Positions 11,824-27,119 are shown, counted from the stretch's first letter. The stretch: DNA of 64,000 nucleotides from Tetrahymena thermophila SB210 (GCF_000189635.1 NW_002476507.1:186001-250000), one strand, 5' to 3'. A program made the numbers and translations. The notes: generated from the sequence alone by a model not told the origin.

Positions 11824-14800
11824 ATGTATTAGATAGTAAGGATTATATTTATTTTTTTAAACTTTTTCATAGCTCACGTGCTTGCAAATGTTTCCAACAT
11901 TATGCATCCAAATCCTGTATCTTTGCTTGATTTTAAACAAAAAGCTTCTTCTGTTGCACTTGTTAATTGCGTATCGGATGATGGTCTCTATGCATTTGTA
12001 ACTTCAACTTATCATGGAGTACATATTGTTGATCTTCAGAATTACTACATACCTTAAATAGTATCTGTAGCACCCTCTTAATATGCTTAAGCATGTAAAG
12101 TAAGCAATAATATCTTATTTATTGCTGATTAGAAGTAAGGCCTGGTTATCTACAATGTTTCTGACAAATAAAATCCTAAGCTAATATCTATTACAGCATT
12201 TACTCAGAACTCATTTAAACCCTCTTATTAGTATGTCTTACTTTCTTTTGATTAAAAATATATATTCTGCCTATCATATGGATTTGTCTTAACCTATGAC
12301 ATTACTGATCTAGCCAGTCCACAAATCTTGTCATTCCCCTTAGGTAATATATTCTCTTCATATAAATTTATTCATTAAATGAATAAATAACAATCTATTT
12401 CAATATAATCAATGATTAAAGCTAAATTAAATTCTTAAAATCAAATCAATAATTTTATTTCCTTCTTCTAATTAGTACTTGGTTTTATTTTTAATTTTAA
12501 TTAATACAATGATAATAAAGTTTATTTTTAATAATTTTAATTAGATTTTGCACTTGCTCCTAATAGCTATACCCTCAGATACGATCCTTCAAAGAGGTTT
12601 ATTGCTGTTGCAAATCATATTTCAGGTCTTACTATTTTAGATATTAGTAATATAAATTAACAATATATTAGATGTATTTAAAATCCAAGTTTTGTTATAT
12701 GGGATGTTGCCTTTACCCCTGATTAAAAGGCTTTTTATGCACTTGATGCATACTTTGGCCTATATTATGCAGATCCATCTATATTATATGATGATTCTTA
12801 AAAAGGTAAAGTATCTTTATCTTTTACTCTTGTTATACCAGCTCCAGATTCTCTAGTTATGACTATGGAAATTTCTTAAGATGGATCTTTATTATTTATT
12901 GGTCATAGAAGCACAGGAATCAAAATATATTAATTAAATAGTCAAAATTATAAGTAGCTTACTTTTATCCAAAATCTAAAAGCTTCTTACATGGTTCTAT
13001 GCATGAATCTTTCTAAAAATCAAAATTAATATATTTATGTGACTGATGGAATACAATTAATTATCTTTAAGCTTGTTTAGCCTAATACAAATTAAGATTT
13101 CCCAAATTTATTTAATACATTTTAATCCTCCTTAACATTTGTGAGTCCTGATTAAAATTAATTTAGTATTTAGTGTACACAAAAAGAAGTTATGGTAACA
13201 GCTGCTTCAGTAGGAATTTTCATTTTCGACATAACTGACGCCTTTTATCCAAAATAATATGCCAATTATATAAAATATTAATAAACGAAGGGCACCATTT
13301 CGCTTATAACTACCACCTTTGATTTTAATACTCTGCTTATTGCAAATTAACAAGGAGGCTTAGTAACATTTGATATTTCTGATAGATCAAATCCATAATA
13401 TAAAAATCAATACTAACTAATTTAAAACAAATAATCATATACAGAATATACAAGGTAATATTTGAAACATTATTTTTTTTAATTTTAACTTAACTATCAT
13501 TTAAATTAATTTTTTATCAATTAAAAAGCGTTAGGATAAGTAAAGATGGTACAAAAGTTGTAGTTGGTAATAGTTTTTATGGTGTGCTAGTCTATATGTT
13601 TGATAACCCATAAGACTTGTCATCTCTAATTCTTACAAATGGTTACGCAAATTAATACGCTTGTGGTTTTGAGAGATGTGATTTTACTTCTGATGCTACT
13701 AAATTTGTTTGTGCTTGTAGAGAAATAGGAACTATTTTTTTCTAACTTTTACAGCCAGGAATAGATCCAATTGTTAAATATGCATTCAATGAGATAGGTG
13801 TAGAGCAAGCTATAATTTCATAAAATGATAAATTACTATACTTAGCTAATGGATTTTAAGGAATATTTATTTTTGATATCACAAATTTTTTTGAACCAAA
13901 AAAATTAAGTCAACTTGTTCTCTAAGGTTGGGCATAATGGGTCACTCCTATTTTTAATGAGAAATACTTAGTAGTTTCTTAAGTCGAAAAGGGTTAACTG
14001 AGTCTTGTCAATATTGAGGATCCTTCAAATCCTTATGAGTAATAAAGAATAGAATTTTTAGACGAATACTCTTCTGCTTCTTGTTTAAGCCCTTCTAACC
14101 CAACAAATTTATATTTTTTAGGTAAAATTTTCTTAATTTTTTAAATAATAATTTGAAAATATTTAAAATTAGGAAATACTGGACTAAGGTATGTTCCAAT
14201 TTAACCATCTATAACTATCCACACTTAATTTTAAGTATAATAACTAGATAATAATGGTAATTTACTTTATTATTAGACTTTAGATTAAGGAGCATAATTG
14301 CTTGTTGGGCAAAACATTAGAATAATTTATACTTAGCTCTTTAATGAATAAAAAATTTAAATCAGCAATGCCTTTTATTACCGCTAATTTAGTAAATAAA
14401 ATCTTCCTCCATGGATTACTTTTTTACCATCTCAATCTCAAATAACAATGGTAGTGGATAAACTTGGAACTCTTAATGATTTCTCAACAGAAAAGAATGG
14501 TGAAAATATATTAATCTTACAGGTATAAGTCCAGCTGTAATCCCAAAAGCTAATAAATAATTCACTTAAAATTGATTAGACTCTTGCTTCTGTATTGCTC
14601 AATTTACTTCAATAAAATGGTTTCATTGATTTTAATGGATATATTACATAAAAATTTGATCCTTAAGTTCCATTTGATTTAAACTTTTATGATGGCGTGA
14701 ATTACACTCCAAACACCCACTCAGGTGTATATTAATAGATTCAATAGCAGTTAAAAAAAATATTAGCTTTCTCAAAAGTAGAATATCCTATTAGGTTTTT

Positions 14801-17604
14801 TATAGTAAGTTCCTTAAAGTTTAATTACTCTTAGAAATTAAGATAATAGAATGCTTCAGACTCTGGCAATATCATTTCAACTCCATCTCAACAAGTGAGT
14901 ATTCTAATTTAGATAACATCAAATGGGAAATTTGTCAAGAAAATATTTGAAGGTGTATTGGCTTCTTTTTCAGACGATTTAACAAGCGTTAAGATAACTG
15001 GTTAAACTTCATTTGTCAATGCTATCATGAACAATAGTATTTAAATAGCAAATTAAACACAAGACCTTTCATAAGTTGCAATAACATTCTTAATTTCTGA
15101 TTCAAATAATTATGACTAAACAATAAAAATCTCTCTCAAAGAAGCTGATTTTATTTAAATACACAAACCTGTTTAATTGAATGCAAATAAAACACTCTAA
15201 GGTCAACTTGAGAAGTATTATTCAAATGGATAATTACCAATAGTAGATCGTTTCTAATTTTCTTTCGATTTAGAAACCTTTATCCAACCTGATGGGTTGC
15301 CAATAACATACTTATCATATATTTTAAACGGAGACAATCCCCCATAGTAAATCTTAACAGGCTCTTGGATAGATTTTAATAATCTAAGCTTGGTAAATTA
15401 TTTTAATAAATATTTTTCATTAATTATTTGTGAAAAAAAAGGGTTTTAGTGGGATAAGGACAGCATCGTATTTTTGGACCACTACAACTGTGAGAGTCAT
15501 TGCTGATGACGGATATTCAAAAGCTCACTGTGATTTTAACATGACCTTTAATTAAATTCCCTTTTTTTATGCTTTTTAGCTAATAGTTTCAGTTGTTGGT
15601 CCTATTGTTGGTATTATTGGTATTTGGAAATACCGCTCTGAGATTCATTTGTAATTTTTATTTAATTTTAGTAAATTAATTTAAAAAATTTTGCCTTAAA
15701 ATAGATTTATTTCAGAGAGAAAACACATGTACTAAAATGAGATAGCTGTGACTGGGAAACTCTTTAAAAAATAGATAATATTATATGGAAAAGTTTAATC
15801 AGACGCTTCAGCCCTTTGGAAAATATTAAGAAAGTAAGACAAATCTTTGGAATAATCTTTGATAGACGAATACAAATTGAATCAAACAATAGATGTATAC
15901 AATTTAGTCTCTAAACTTGAAAAGGCATATCATGAAAATACTAAAAAATTCCCTTACTTAGATCCTAGAGAATTTGATTTCCATGATAGCAGGTTAGTGA
16001 GATCTGTAAAAAGATTGGCTTATTAGGTTGTTTTAGACAATGATCCAACAACACTAGAAGTATTAGAAAAATTAAAGAAATGTTCTATAAAAAATTTTGG
16101 ATATCAAGATTGGTATAAAAAATATTTAGTCATAAATCCAATAATGGAAATAAAGGATGACTAAGTTATTCATAGAGTTATTGAGTAATAAGACAAGGTA
16201 AACCATAAATTAGAATCAAAAAGTTAATAATTTAATGAAAACTTGAAAAATAATTAGTTAAAAAATAATGATTACAATGTAGAAACTTTAAAGAAGATAG
16301 ATTTAGATTTACAAAATGGTGAAAATAAATAAAATCAAATTAATGCAAATATTTAATCATAGATTTATTCTGGAGAGAATACTAAACGATTATCAGAAAG
16401 AGGAAATTCTGAAAATGATCTTTGTTAAAAACCTGATACAATTAAAACTTAAGGAAAAGAACAGCTTTACATAAATTTGAATCCTTTCCCAGAAATCTTC
16501 ATAAATCAGTAAATAATTAATCAGACTCTGTTAGATATATGTTGCAAATTATAATACGATTTCAACTTACTAGCTGAGGTTATTGCTCTTGAAGCTTCAG
16601 GCGCTTTAACAGGAAATCCAAGTTCTTTTAATCCTTCATATGGTGAAAGCATTCATACAATTCCTTAAGAGCTTGATACTTTACAAGCTTTCTGTAAAAA
16701 TAAGGTAAAAAATGAATAAATAAATTATAAAAATTTAAACAGATTTCTTTTCTTAAATATAGGAAGATGGTTGCGTACAAAAAATTCTGAAATTTTTAAA
16801 TATGTAATATTCTCCTGTTGGATTTGTTAAAAATAACCCTCTTCCTAAGTGGTTGAACTTTTAAATTATTGACGGAATAATTCATATATGGGGTATTCCC
16901 TAGCCAAGTGATGAGCCAGAAATACTTATTAGAATAATCAATAATTTAGGTTTAGCAATATACAGCTTCCACATATTCATTTAAGACAAAGAGGGTAATG
17001 ATATGAGAAACAAATAAATCTTACGTAAATTCACAATTTAATATAAACCAAATCAAATAAAATAAATTGGTCTCACAAGAATGTATTCTTCTGTAAACAT
17101 CATGTCACAACAATTTGGAACGCCTAAAATAAGAAATACTATTAGTGCAAATAATGAATCTCCTTAAGCCAAAATATTCTCTTAATAGCTAATAGGAACT
17201 AGAAGTTAATTTGCTAAGGAATAAATAAAATTAACGGGATTGAATAGTCTCCAAAATTTCTAAGAGTTTTAGTTATTTTAGCTGCAAAAAATAGATGAAG
17301 AAAAGCCCTCTGTTTTATAATAATTTCACTCAAATGTAGATCCTTCCAAAATTGTTAAGCAAAATTCATAACTAGAAAGTAACATACCTGAGAAGTAGAT
17401 GAACTTAATAGAAAAGATATCTGAGCTTAATTCCTCTGTAATTATAGAAATAGATTCAAATTTTAAAGAATTTAATGTAATTAAATTGTTTTGATGAAGT
17501 TAATTATATTAATTAAAATTTTTTTATTAATTAAATAGGAAGATGATAATAACAATTAAAATAAAAATATTAGGAAATCTTGTTATAAATTAAAACCAAA
17601 ATGA
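11824..17604 (+). CDS. LVIVD/CADG membrane receptor, copy 2 (intact)
   Basis: Intact reference copy of the family, 1,743 aa. Exons: 11824-12343, 12545-13454, 13529-14121, 14173-15392, 15442-15650, 15705-16704, 16763-17476, 17539-17604; the sum is 5,232 nt. A hydrophobic signal peptide (about 1-21) is followed by an HPNPV motif and repeated LVIVD-like strands such as GVHIVDL and GLVIYNVSDKQNP, a probable beta-propeller. A four-cysteine signature lies at 13662-13730. A CADG-like module (about 1030-1115) precedes one membrane helix (about 1121-1144). The C-terminal region, some 600 residues, carries DPREFDF (15961-15993), NPSYGES and a second cadherin-like stretch (about 1512-1575). The extracellular N-terminus is inferred from the signal peptide. 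The last intron is needed: reading through meets TGA, whereas splicing restores the tail seen in copy 1. Ligand and role are unknown; adhesion or surface recognition is a guess from fold. Confidence 0.85.
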
Positions 17605-18144
17605 TTCCTTAATATATAATAAATATATATTACAGTGTAATATTTCTAAATTCAGTACTTTTTAACTTAAAATATTTACCCTGGTTAAATTATGAAAACA
17701 GTGTTTAATATTTTTTTATGAATAAAAATAATCTATTTGGGAATGTTGAGTTTTTATATTTTATAACCTTGTTATTTTAGCAAATATTTGTGATCTTTAA
17801 AAAATTTATGAAGAAAGGAATTAATTATATTAATATTTATATAATAAAAAGAACTTTTTTTATCTATTCTAATAAAATTTTTGTTGCTTTAAACTAATTA
17901 AATGATTAATTATTTATAATTTGATTTACTTAATATTTATAGATGGATAATTAATATAATATAAATATAGATTGTTAAAAAGATATAAATCTAACACATT
18001 CTGATTGTTTATTAAAATTTAATTTTCCGCCAAATACATTAAATTATTATAATATCTTGTTTTTAATATATAAATATATATTTTTTATGTTTTCAGTATT
18101 ATTTATTAAAATATCTTAAAAAAATTAATTTCTACAAGCTTTAA
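17605..18144. other. Spacer before MSH6-like gene
   Basis: AT-rich, no gene seen. The first 100 bases or so are the end of the duplication; the rest is presumably the 3' end of the receptor gene and the promoter of the MSH6-like gene. Confidence 0.6.
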
Positions 18145-21100
18145 ATGTCGCCAAACAAAAAAACAATAAAGTAAGATGTCTTATTCCAAGAATAAACTGA
18201 AAAGAAAAAAGATTCTAGATCAAGTTCTTCAAAAAAGAAGAAGAATGTTGAAGAATTGCTTTGTAGAAACCTTAATATTAAAGATCCTAAGTAAAAATAA
18301 TAGAAATCATCAAAAAAGAAAAGCAATGAACATTAGTAAAGCTAAGAAAATTAAGAGTCTTAAGAAACTAATAAATAAGAAACAAATATATTCAAAGATG
18401 TTTTTGAAGATGAATAATGGTAAGAAAATAACCAAAACTCCTTAGATTTTGAAAATGAGAATATTCTTGATTTGATAAAGAACTATACATTCGCAAAATA
18501 GAATATCAAATCATAAAATTTATAATAATCTAATTAGAAAAATGGTGACAAAAATGATAAAAAGGCCAGCTTAAATAAATAATAGATAAGTGATTCATAA
18601 AAAAAATAGTTGAATGAAATGGAAATGGAGATAGAAAATGAAGGTTTAAGTGTTTCTACAAAAACTTCTGGTTAAAAATAAAAAAATATATATTCAGATG
18701 AAATAGATAGTGAAGAAGAGATAGATTTAAATGATAGTCTTAATAAAAGGAAAAAGTTAAAAAAAGTTACAAAGGATTAAATTTTCGAAAAGTGTAATAA
18801 ATAATAATAAGCAATTTTATAGAATGTAGAATTAAAGGCATTAAAATATCCACTAGAAAAAGAATAAGGAGAAGAAAGCGATAGTTTTGATGAAAATATT
18901 TAAAAAATAGATAATAAAGAATAAGGTGCACAAAATGAAGAAATAGTTGATGAAACAGATGTAGGGGAGCTCCCAGAATTCTTACAAAAAGAAAATATCA
19001 AAGATAAGAAAGGCAATAAAATTGGAAGTGAAAATTATGATCCAACAACTCTCTTTATTGAAGAATCTTAACTTAAGATATTCAAACCTTACATGAGAGA
19101 ATATTGGAGAATTAAGAGTGATCATTACGATAAAATAGTATTAATTAAGTTAGGAAGATTCTATGAAGCATATTATGAAGATTCCTTCGTATGTAATTAA
19201 ATATTGTAACCAAAATATTCTAGGAAAAATAAATGTGGGTTTCCAGAAGAAATTCTTTATCCTTATTTAAGTAAATTGACAGAATGCAATTTAAAAGTTG
19301 TTATTGTTGACCAGTTAGAAACTGAAAAGCAATAAAAAGAAAGAATCAAGCAAATGAAAAGCTAAAATATCAAGCTCACTGAGAGAGATAAACTTATGAA
19401 TAGGGATGTTGTAGCAATTTATACAAAAGGTACAGCTGCTCTTCAATTAGTAAGAGGCAGAAAATTACAGCTCAGTACTAGCACTTATATTTTGAGTATT
19501 GTAACAGAAAAATAATCTTTTAGTAAAAAAATTACCTTTGGATTAACTTTATTTGACTCAATAACTGGAAAAATTTTGCTTGCATGTTTTGAAGATGATA
19601 ATATTTATTCAACTTTTCAAAAAATCATCTATGTTTATAGGCCTTCAGAAATCATTTATAGAAAACAAACTACAGACATTGAAAGCTTGAGATTACTGTC
19701 CTAATTACCAACTAAACCATTAACTACTTAATTGAATGAAGAAACAATTTGGAAACCTACATATGCTTTCAATCATATAGCTGATATTTTTGGGAGTGAT
19801 GACATTTAAAATATGTGGCCAAAGTGTTTATATTTTTATTCAAGAAGTGAAGAGAACCCGTCATATTAGCTAACATATTCAGCACTAAGTGCACTAATGT
19901 ATTATATGAAAAGCAATCTACTTTTTGATGAAACAATACCAATTGCAAATTTTATCAGAATTGATCATGAAAACAATAGAGAGATTTCAGATTATGAATT
20001 AAAAGAATCAAATTGTGACTATAAAATAGAAGAGGGCGAATAAATCAATAGTTTACATATGGAATAAGAAGATGTTTAAAAATAAGAAGATAACAACTAT
20101 GAAGATAAAAGGTTAATTATGGATAGCTAAACTCTAAGCAATCTAGATATTTTAGAAGTATCATATGGAAACAAAGAATCTAATTTTTTATTGAAGCAGT
20201 ACTCTTTACTTTAGCTTTTAGATAGAACATGTACAAAGCCAGGAGAAAGATTAATTAAGCTATGGGTGGCTTCACCTTTAATAGATAAGCAATAGATTGA
20301 ATAAAGACTTGATGCAATAGAAGATTTATAAAATCACAATTTACTTAGAGATCAATTCAGAGATAAACTTTCAAATTTAAGTGATCTTGAGAATATACTT
20401 TCGAGACTCTACTCGTATAGAGTCAAAAATAAGAGCAGGTAAAACATACTAATAATTTATTTACTATTTCAATCAATCATTTATAAATTTAAAATTATTT
20501 TATCATTTTTAAGTAAATATTTTATTAATAAATAAATAGAGGCGTTTATTTCGAAGATGTGTCTTAGCAAAGATTAAGAGAACTAAAGAATTTTTTTGAA
20601 GATATAAAATAAATATTAATAACTATTAAAGATACCTTCTTTTTAGAAAGCAATACTTTCAAAAGTAAAAGACTGAAAATGCTTGTGGGGGGAAATAAAA
20701 AAGATGAAAATTATAATCCAAATGATAATTTACATGATATTTGCTTAAGAAAGATACTTTCTATTGAAAAAAAGATATTATGGATTGGTTCTAAAAAACA
20801 TATTCCTACTCCTGTACCAGGAATCTGTGAAGCATATGATAACAAATTGAAAGAGATTGAAGATCATGAAAATGAATTTTCAAATTATATCAAAAAAATT
20901 AGAAAACAATTTGGGGATGATAGGATTCAATTTTGCCATAGTAAGGCCCCTTATTAACTTGAGATTCCTATTGAATTAGTTAAGGGAGATAAAAAACCTG
21001 CTGATTTTGAACTGACATCAATTACTAAAAAAACATAGCGCTTTCATACCCCATAGTTAAAATAGCTAATAAACAAACAACTATTGCTACAAGATTAACT

Positions 21101-22190
21101 TAAATAGTTTCTTGGAGACTTCACATGTGTTATATTTGATGAATTCTTTAAATACAGGTAATTCTTTAATTCAATTTAAACTTTTATACTTTAAAAAATA
21201 TTTATTTTAAATTAAATATTAAATTTTTGTAACATATGTTGAATTTTAATTGAAATTTTCAAAAGATAAACAAATTAAATCTTTAAAAAAGTTATGTTGA
21301 TAACTTTATTTAATTTTTAAAAAATTAGAAATAATTGGAATCAAATAGTTAATGTCATAGCTGAAATAGATTGTCTCATATCTCTTTCTCAAGTTTCCTT
21401 CCATGAAACTATGGTATAGAAACTGGGATTTATGACAAGACCTGTAATTGTTGATCAAAAATAAGATGAGAGTAATTACCTTAAAATTATCTAAGGAAAG
21501 CATCCTTGTGTGGCTCTGAAAAAATAATTTTAGGCCAATAGTATTATAATAAATACTTAACATAATAAAATTAACTATCCTAGAGTACAAATAATAACTG
21601 GCCCTAACATGGGAGGTAAATCAACAATACTGAGAAGTGCAAGCTTGATTGTTATTATGGCTTAAGTAGGATGTTATGTACCTTGCCAGTACTTAGAATT
21701 TTCTCCTTTTGATAGAATATTTACAAGAATAGGTATGAGAGACCTACTTTCTTAAGGTAAAAGTACTTTCTATATTGAATTAGAAGAAACATTATAGATA
21801 GTAAAGAATTCGAATCAAAACAGTCTGGTACTTATTGATGAACTTGGTAGAGGAACATCTACTTATGATGGTGTTGCTTTAGCTAGTGGAGTTTTACAGT
21901 ATATTATTGAAAAAAATAAGTCTTGCTGTCTCTTCTCTACACATTCTAATTTTCTTGTTGAGCAATATTAAAATAGCCCTATGGTAAAGCTATTCAAAAT
22001 GGGATATGAATTAGTGCCAAATGAAAAAAACTAAATCAAATTTACATACAAACTATGCGATGGATAAGTTGAGCAGTCTTTTTCAAGAAATGTTCTTGAT
22101 ATTGTTGGGTTTGAAAAATCTTTAATTTTTGAATCTCATTTTAGATCTTGCCTTATAAATTTATCATTAATGAATGCTTAAAATCATTGA
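18145..22190 (+). CDS. MSH6: MSH6-like mismatch-recognition protein (MutS homologue)
   Basis: DNA mismatch repair protein, expected to pair with MSH2 in the MutS-alpha heterodimer. Exons: 18145-20438, 20540-21157, 21329-22190; 3,774 nt, 1,257 aa. Residues 1 to about 310 are a charged, Gln/Lys/Glu-rich, probably disordered extension as in eukaryotic MSH6; I see no clear PCNA-binding box. The mismatch-binding Phe-x-Glu is present ([12 protein letters not shown]339-Y340-E341), followed by a GFPE motif typical of MSH6 rather than MSH2. The C-terminal ATPase has Walker [10 protein letters not shown] (about 1062-1070), the [12 protein letters not shown] Walker B/signature and STHSNFL. The protein ends soon after the ATPase and helix-turn-helix region. 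It sits between receptor copies 2 and 3 with no obvious functional link to them. Ciliates can have several MSH6 paralogues, so which one this is cannot be settled here. Confidence 0.93.
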
Positions 22191-23002
22191 ATTCACAAAT
22201 AAGCTCAAGATAGATCAACTCTTTTTAAAAAATGAAAATCATTTAAATAGAGTAAATAAGTTTTGCAAATTATAAAACTATAATACTACGATAAAAAATA
22301 TAATAACTACATATTAATATACAATAAAATTTAACTTTTATTATATCTAAAATATAAATTATATAATATTCCTCTACAAAAAACCTTACTTTTCCAAAAA
22401 TTATATAAAAAAATTAATATATTATTCTTTATATTCTAATTTATAAAATAAGAAAAATGACTATTTTCCCATTCTCTTTTTTCTCCTTCTAATGCTTATT
22501 CCATAGACTACTTAAACAATCATATATTTATAATATAATATCTGCATATTATTTTTGTGTTTATGCTTTCATTTTATAGAAAATTATAAATTCTTAAACA
22601 CAAGTAGTAAAACAATAGATTTATAGAATTCTTCTATATTTAATGATTATCTACCAAAAACAGCTTTAATTAATCTAGAATTTTAAGATTTTTTTTCTAA
22701 AATTCTAAATTAAAGTGGAATAATTTTCAAAGTTTTAATTAAAGCCTTTTGAATATAAACGTGTTCAAAACAAATTAATAAAGATAGATATACTTTATAT
22801 AAATTAAAAAAAATAATTGATTATAGATAAATAGAAAATTAGAATTTAAAGTATTCTTTTTTAATATGGTAATTCGAAATGACTATTTTATATTACTTAA
22901 AATAATTAAATCAAATAAAAAATATAATATTCTAAAAAAATTATTATATTCCTAAAATTTTAATATAAATTATAAATTTAAATTAGAATTCTTACTTCTT
23001 AA
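22191..23002. other. Spacer between MSH6-like and SRP54
   Basis: AT-rich, no supported gene. A 99-codon open frame on the minus strand (22205-22504) becomes composition-driven Phe/Tyr/Leu/Asn after about 20 residues and was not accepted. Confidence 0.55.
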
Positions 23003-24517
<1,515 letters not shown>

Positions 24518-25227
24518 AATAAATTACCTTATAATTTACCAAGCCAAAACCTTGCTAAATTTAAAATTGCGAAAATTTTTATTAATAAATCAAAGACCAA
24601 ATAACTGCAATAAATTAAAAATTACTTAAAAATAATATGAATATTTTATTTATTCTTTAAAATTATTTGCAATAAAAATGATAAAATGTTTTTTTATGTT
24701 TTATTACTCTATAGTTTTTTTTTATTTCAAGAAATATTATATTTTACATTTAAAAAAAAAACTAAAAACTCCAAATTGGCATGAAAATTTGATAAAAATC
24801 ATACTAGAAAAAAATAAAAAACTTATTGTGTCTAAAATGTAACAAATTCTAGAGTTTTTATTTGTAGTAAAATGGTGTCGATTGTAACAAATTTAAAATG
24901 AAATACTAAACTTCTAAAACTTTATTTAGCAAATAAAATAGAATTTAATTTATTTTAAGAAAAGATTGAATACATTATATGTTTTTCATTTGTTTATAAA
25001 TTATTTCATATTTTTAGTATTTTATAAATTTCTTATTACTAACAGCTAGTAATTAATCATTTACAAAAATTATTTATCAAAAAATACAATTAAAAAAAAT
25101 TTTTTTGGTTTTATTTGCTATTTATAAATTAATTTATTTAATAAACTTGGTTTTCAAGTATAAAAAATTTTTAACTTTTTGATTTAGTACTTAGGCATAA
25201 AAATTTAAAGTTAAGAAAAACGGGGAT
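24518..25227. other. Spacer after SRP54
   Basis: AT-rich, no gene or structured element recognised. Confidence 0.55.
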
Positions 25228-25490
25228 GATAAACAAATTAATTCTTCTTCTTATTGTATTTTTGTTAAAATAATAGACTAACTGTGAGATATAATCTATT
25301 ATTCATCCTAATCCAATCTCTTTTTTAGATTTTAAAGAGTTAATAATAATATTTAAAAATATAAAGAGAAAGAATTTTATCTTGATTTCTAGTAAACATA
25401 TGAACCGAATTTTTTAGCAACTTAAAAAATACACTCAAACTCAAATGACTCTCCATTAAGCTATGAATGTTTGCTTTCTATGATAAAACA
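25228..25490 (+). pseudogene. Truncated 5' remnant of the LVIVD receptor family
   Basis: The frame starts with a hydrophobic signal-like stretch (MINKLILLLIVFLLKQQ) followed by SIIHPNPISFLDFKE, which matches the mature N-terminus of copies 1 and 2 (HPNPVSLLDFK). After this the similarity stops; the frame runs on with unrelated residues and ends at TGA at 25488-25490. No GT-AG combination I tried joins it to a family-like continuation. It is probably a decayed or partly duplicated gene start. A small unrelated secreted protein that reuses this 5' end is the alternative. Confidence 0.55.
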
Positions 25491-27119
25491 TAAAACTTAA
25501 TGCTAAATCGCTAATGTTTCTCATAACTTTAATTTAGAAAAGGAAAAAATATTTTCTTAAGTATAATAAGGATAATAGTAATGATTTTTATTGTCTCGCT
25601 TATTTAAAACAATTTTTGCAATATAAAACTGAATATTAAATAAAAAAATATTAGCTTTATAAAATTATAATAAGTTTAAACGGAATAATCTTAATTCATT
25701 GGTGCTAGGAGGATATAAAAATTATCTTGTATATGAGAAAAAAGTAAATTTTATTTATTAAGTAAAATTAAAAAAATTCTTTTATACTTAATTAATTTAG
25801 GTTGGTATTGATAGTACCAACGTATAAACAGTTAAAGTGTAAAATTTCAAGTAAAAGTAAGCTTGAAATTTTAATTTGAATTCATTTTTTTAACCTAATT
25901 TAAATATTTTACGTATTATGTTTAAAATTTAAATATAAGTTTTTATTGTAAATAACTTAATTTAAGTTAAGAATTTTTAACTTTTCTACAAACGCAAAAC
26001 GCTTACATATATATTAAATGTAATAACTCGAAATTGATTAGCTAATTATGAGTTAAACAATTAGAACAATAAGAAATTATCATAATTTTTAATCATTAAA
26101 CATATTTTACTTTGTTATTTTATTTTCTATAAAATTTAAAATATCTTTAATCAAAATAACGCAGAAATATATATTTATTATTTATCGACCAAAATTTAAA
26201 TAATTAAATAAATAAATCTAAAAAAAGCTTCATGTTTTAGAAAGGTGTATAATTTCAAAAAATATTAATAATTTTTCAATCAAAAACAAAAAAATGAATA
26301 ACTTAATTATTTTTATAGTAGATAATAAATCAATTTATAATTAACTTTAGTTTTTTAAAACATTAAAGAGTATTTTAGTTGTATTTTCTATGTAAAGACA
26401 TCATTTTTGATTTTAATGATTAAAAAAAAAATTATAATCTCAATATTAATTGAAATTTTATATTTTTTTAGATTTTAAATTCAAGTATATAGTCGTACTT
26501 GAGTGTCATATTTTACTCAAATCTGTTGTTTAAAATAATAAAAAATTAATATTTTCCAGAGGAAAGTTGATTTTTTTAGTAAAAACTTGAATTTTCTATC
26601 AAATTTCAATTTTGTTATTCTTTATAGATTGTTTGTAAAAATAATTTTTTAATTTTCTAAAAATAATAGGTAAATTATCAAATAGAAATAACTAAAAAAA
26701 ACATTTTTTCATTAATATTAAATAAAAATGTTTTTTTTATTACAACAAGTAATAATTTATTTTTTAATATAAGATACTTCCTTCACTGATTAAGAAAAAG
26801 CTAGAACTGAAAAAGTGAGCAGTAAAAAAAAAATCCGATCAAATTAAATTATATATATATATATACAATAAGATTAAAATTTGTATTTTAGGTTTTCTAA
26901 ACGTAAGCTAGAAATAATTGATTTGAACAATAACTAATTTCGTCATCTCACTTTCAATAATAATAAAAAGACTATTTAATATGTATTTTTATTAATAATT
27001 TAGAAAATTATGAATAGTAAACTTTAATTGTTATTAACATTAGTAAATTTCTTAAAAAACAAATAATTATTAGAAAAAGAGTAAAGTATTAAAACTTTAT
27101 TAGAAATTAAATTCAAGTG
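25491..27119. other. Spacer before receptor copy 3
   Basis: Mostly AT-rich and without a supported gene. It contains short coding-like islands (around 25390-25590 and 25690-25880) that could belong to the decayed gene at 25228, two adjacent perfect hairpins (25801-25872), a TATCGAC motif at 26183-26189, and an (AT)n run at 26849-26865. Confidence 0.5.
25801..25872. repeat. Pair of adjacent perfect inverted repeats
   Basis: First: GTTGGTA (25801-25807) and TACCAAC (25815-25821) around a 7-nt loop. Second: AAAATTTCAAG (25841-25851) and CTTGAAATTTT (25862-25872) around a 10-nt loop. They follow an AG that could be a splice acceptor. Function is unknown. Confidence 0.6.

Larger units (their letters stand above)
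9771..17720 (+). repeat. Tandem duplication, right unit
   Basis: Right copy of the direct duplication that begins near 175. It lacks the 288-bp insertion of the left copy and so gives the empty-site sequence. All eight exon lengths equal those of the left copy, while intron lengths differ slightly. Confidence 0.85.

Noticed and set aside
21800-21830. A TTCGAATC string reminiscent of a tRNA T-loop
   Set aside because: It lies in the ATPase exon of the MSH6-like gene in the coding frame, with no cloverleaf around it.
22205-22504. A 99-codon minus-strand frame starting MEQALEGEKREW, right after the MSH6-like gene
   Set aside because: Only the first 20 or so residues look coding; the rest is Phe/Tyr/Leu/Asn from AT-rich sequence. 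With only TGA as stop, such frames arise by chance.
25797-25811. A sequence resembling the Tetrahymena chromosome breakage sequence on the minus strand
   Set aside because: About two mismatches to the 15-base consensus, which is normally strict, and no telomere repeat nearby.
26849-26865. (AT)n run
   Set aside because: A simple microsatellite expected in such AT-rich DNA; no sign of function.
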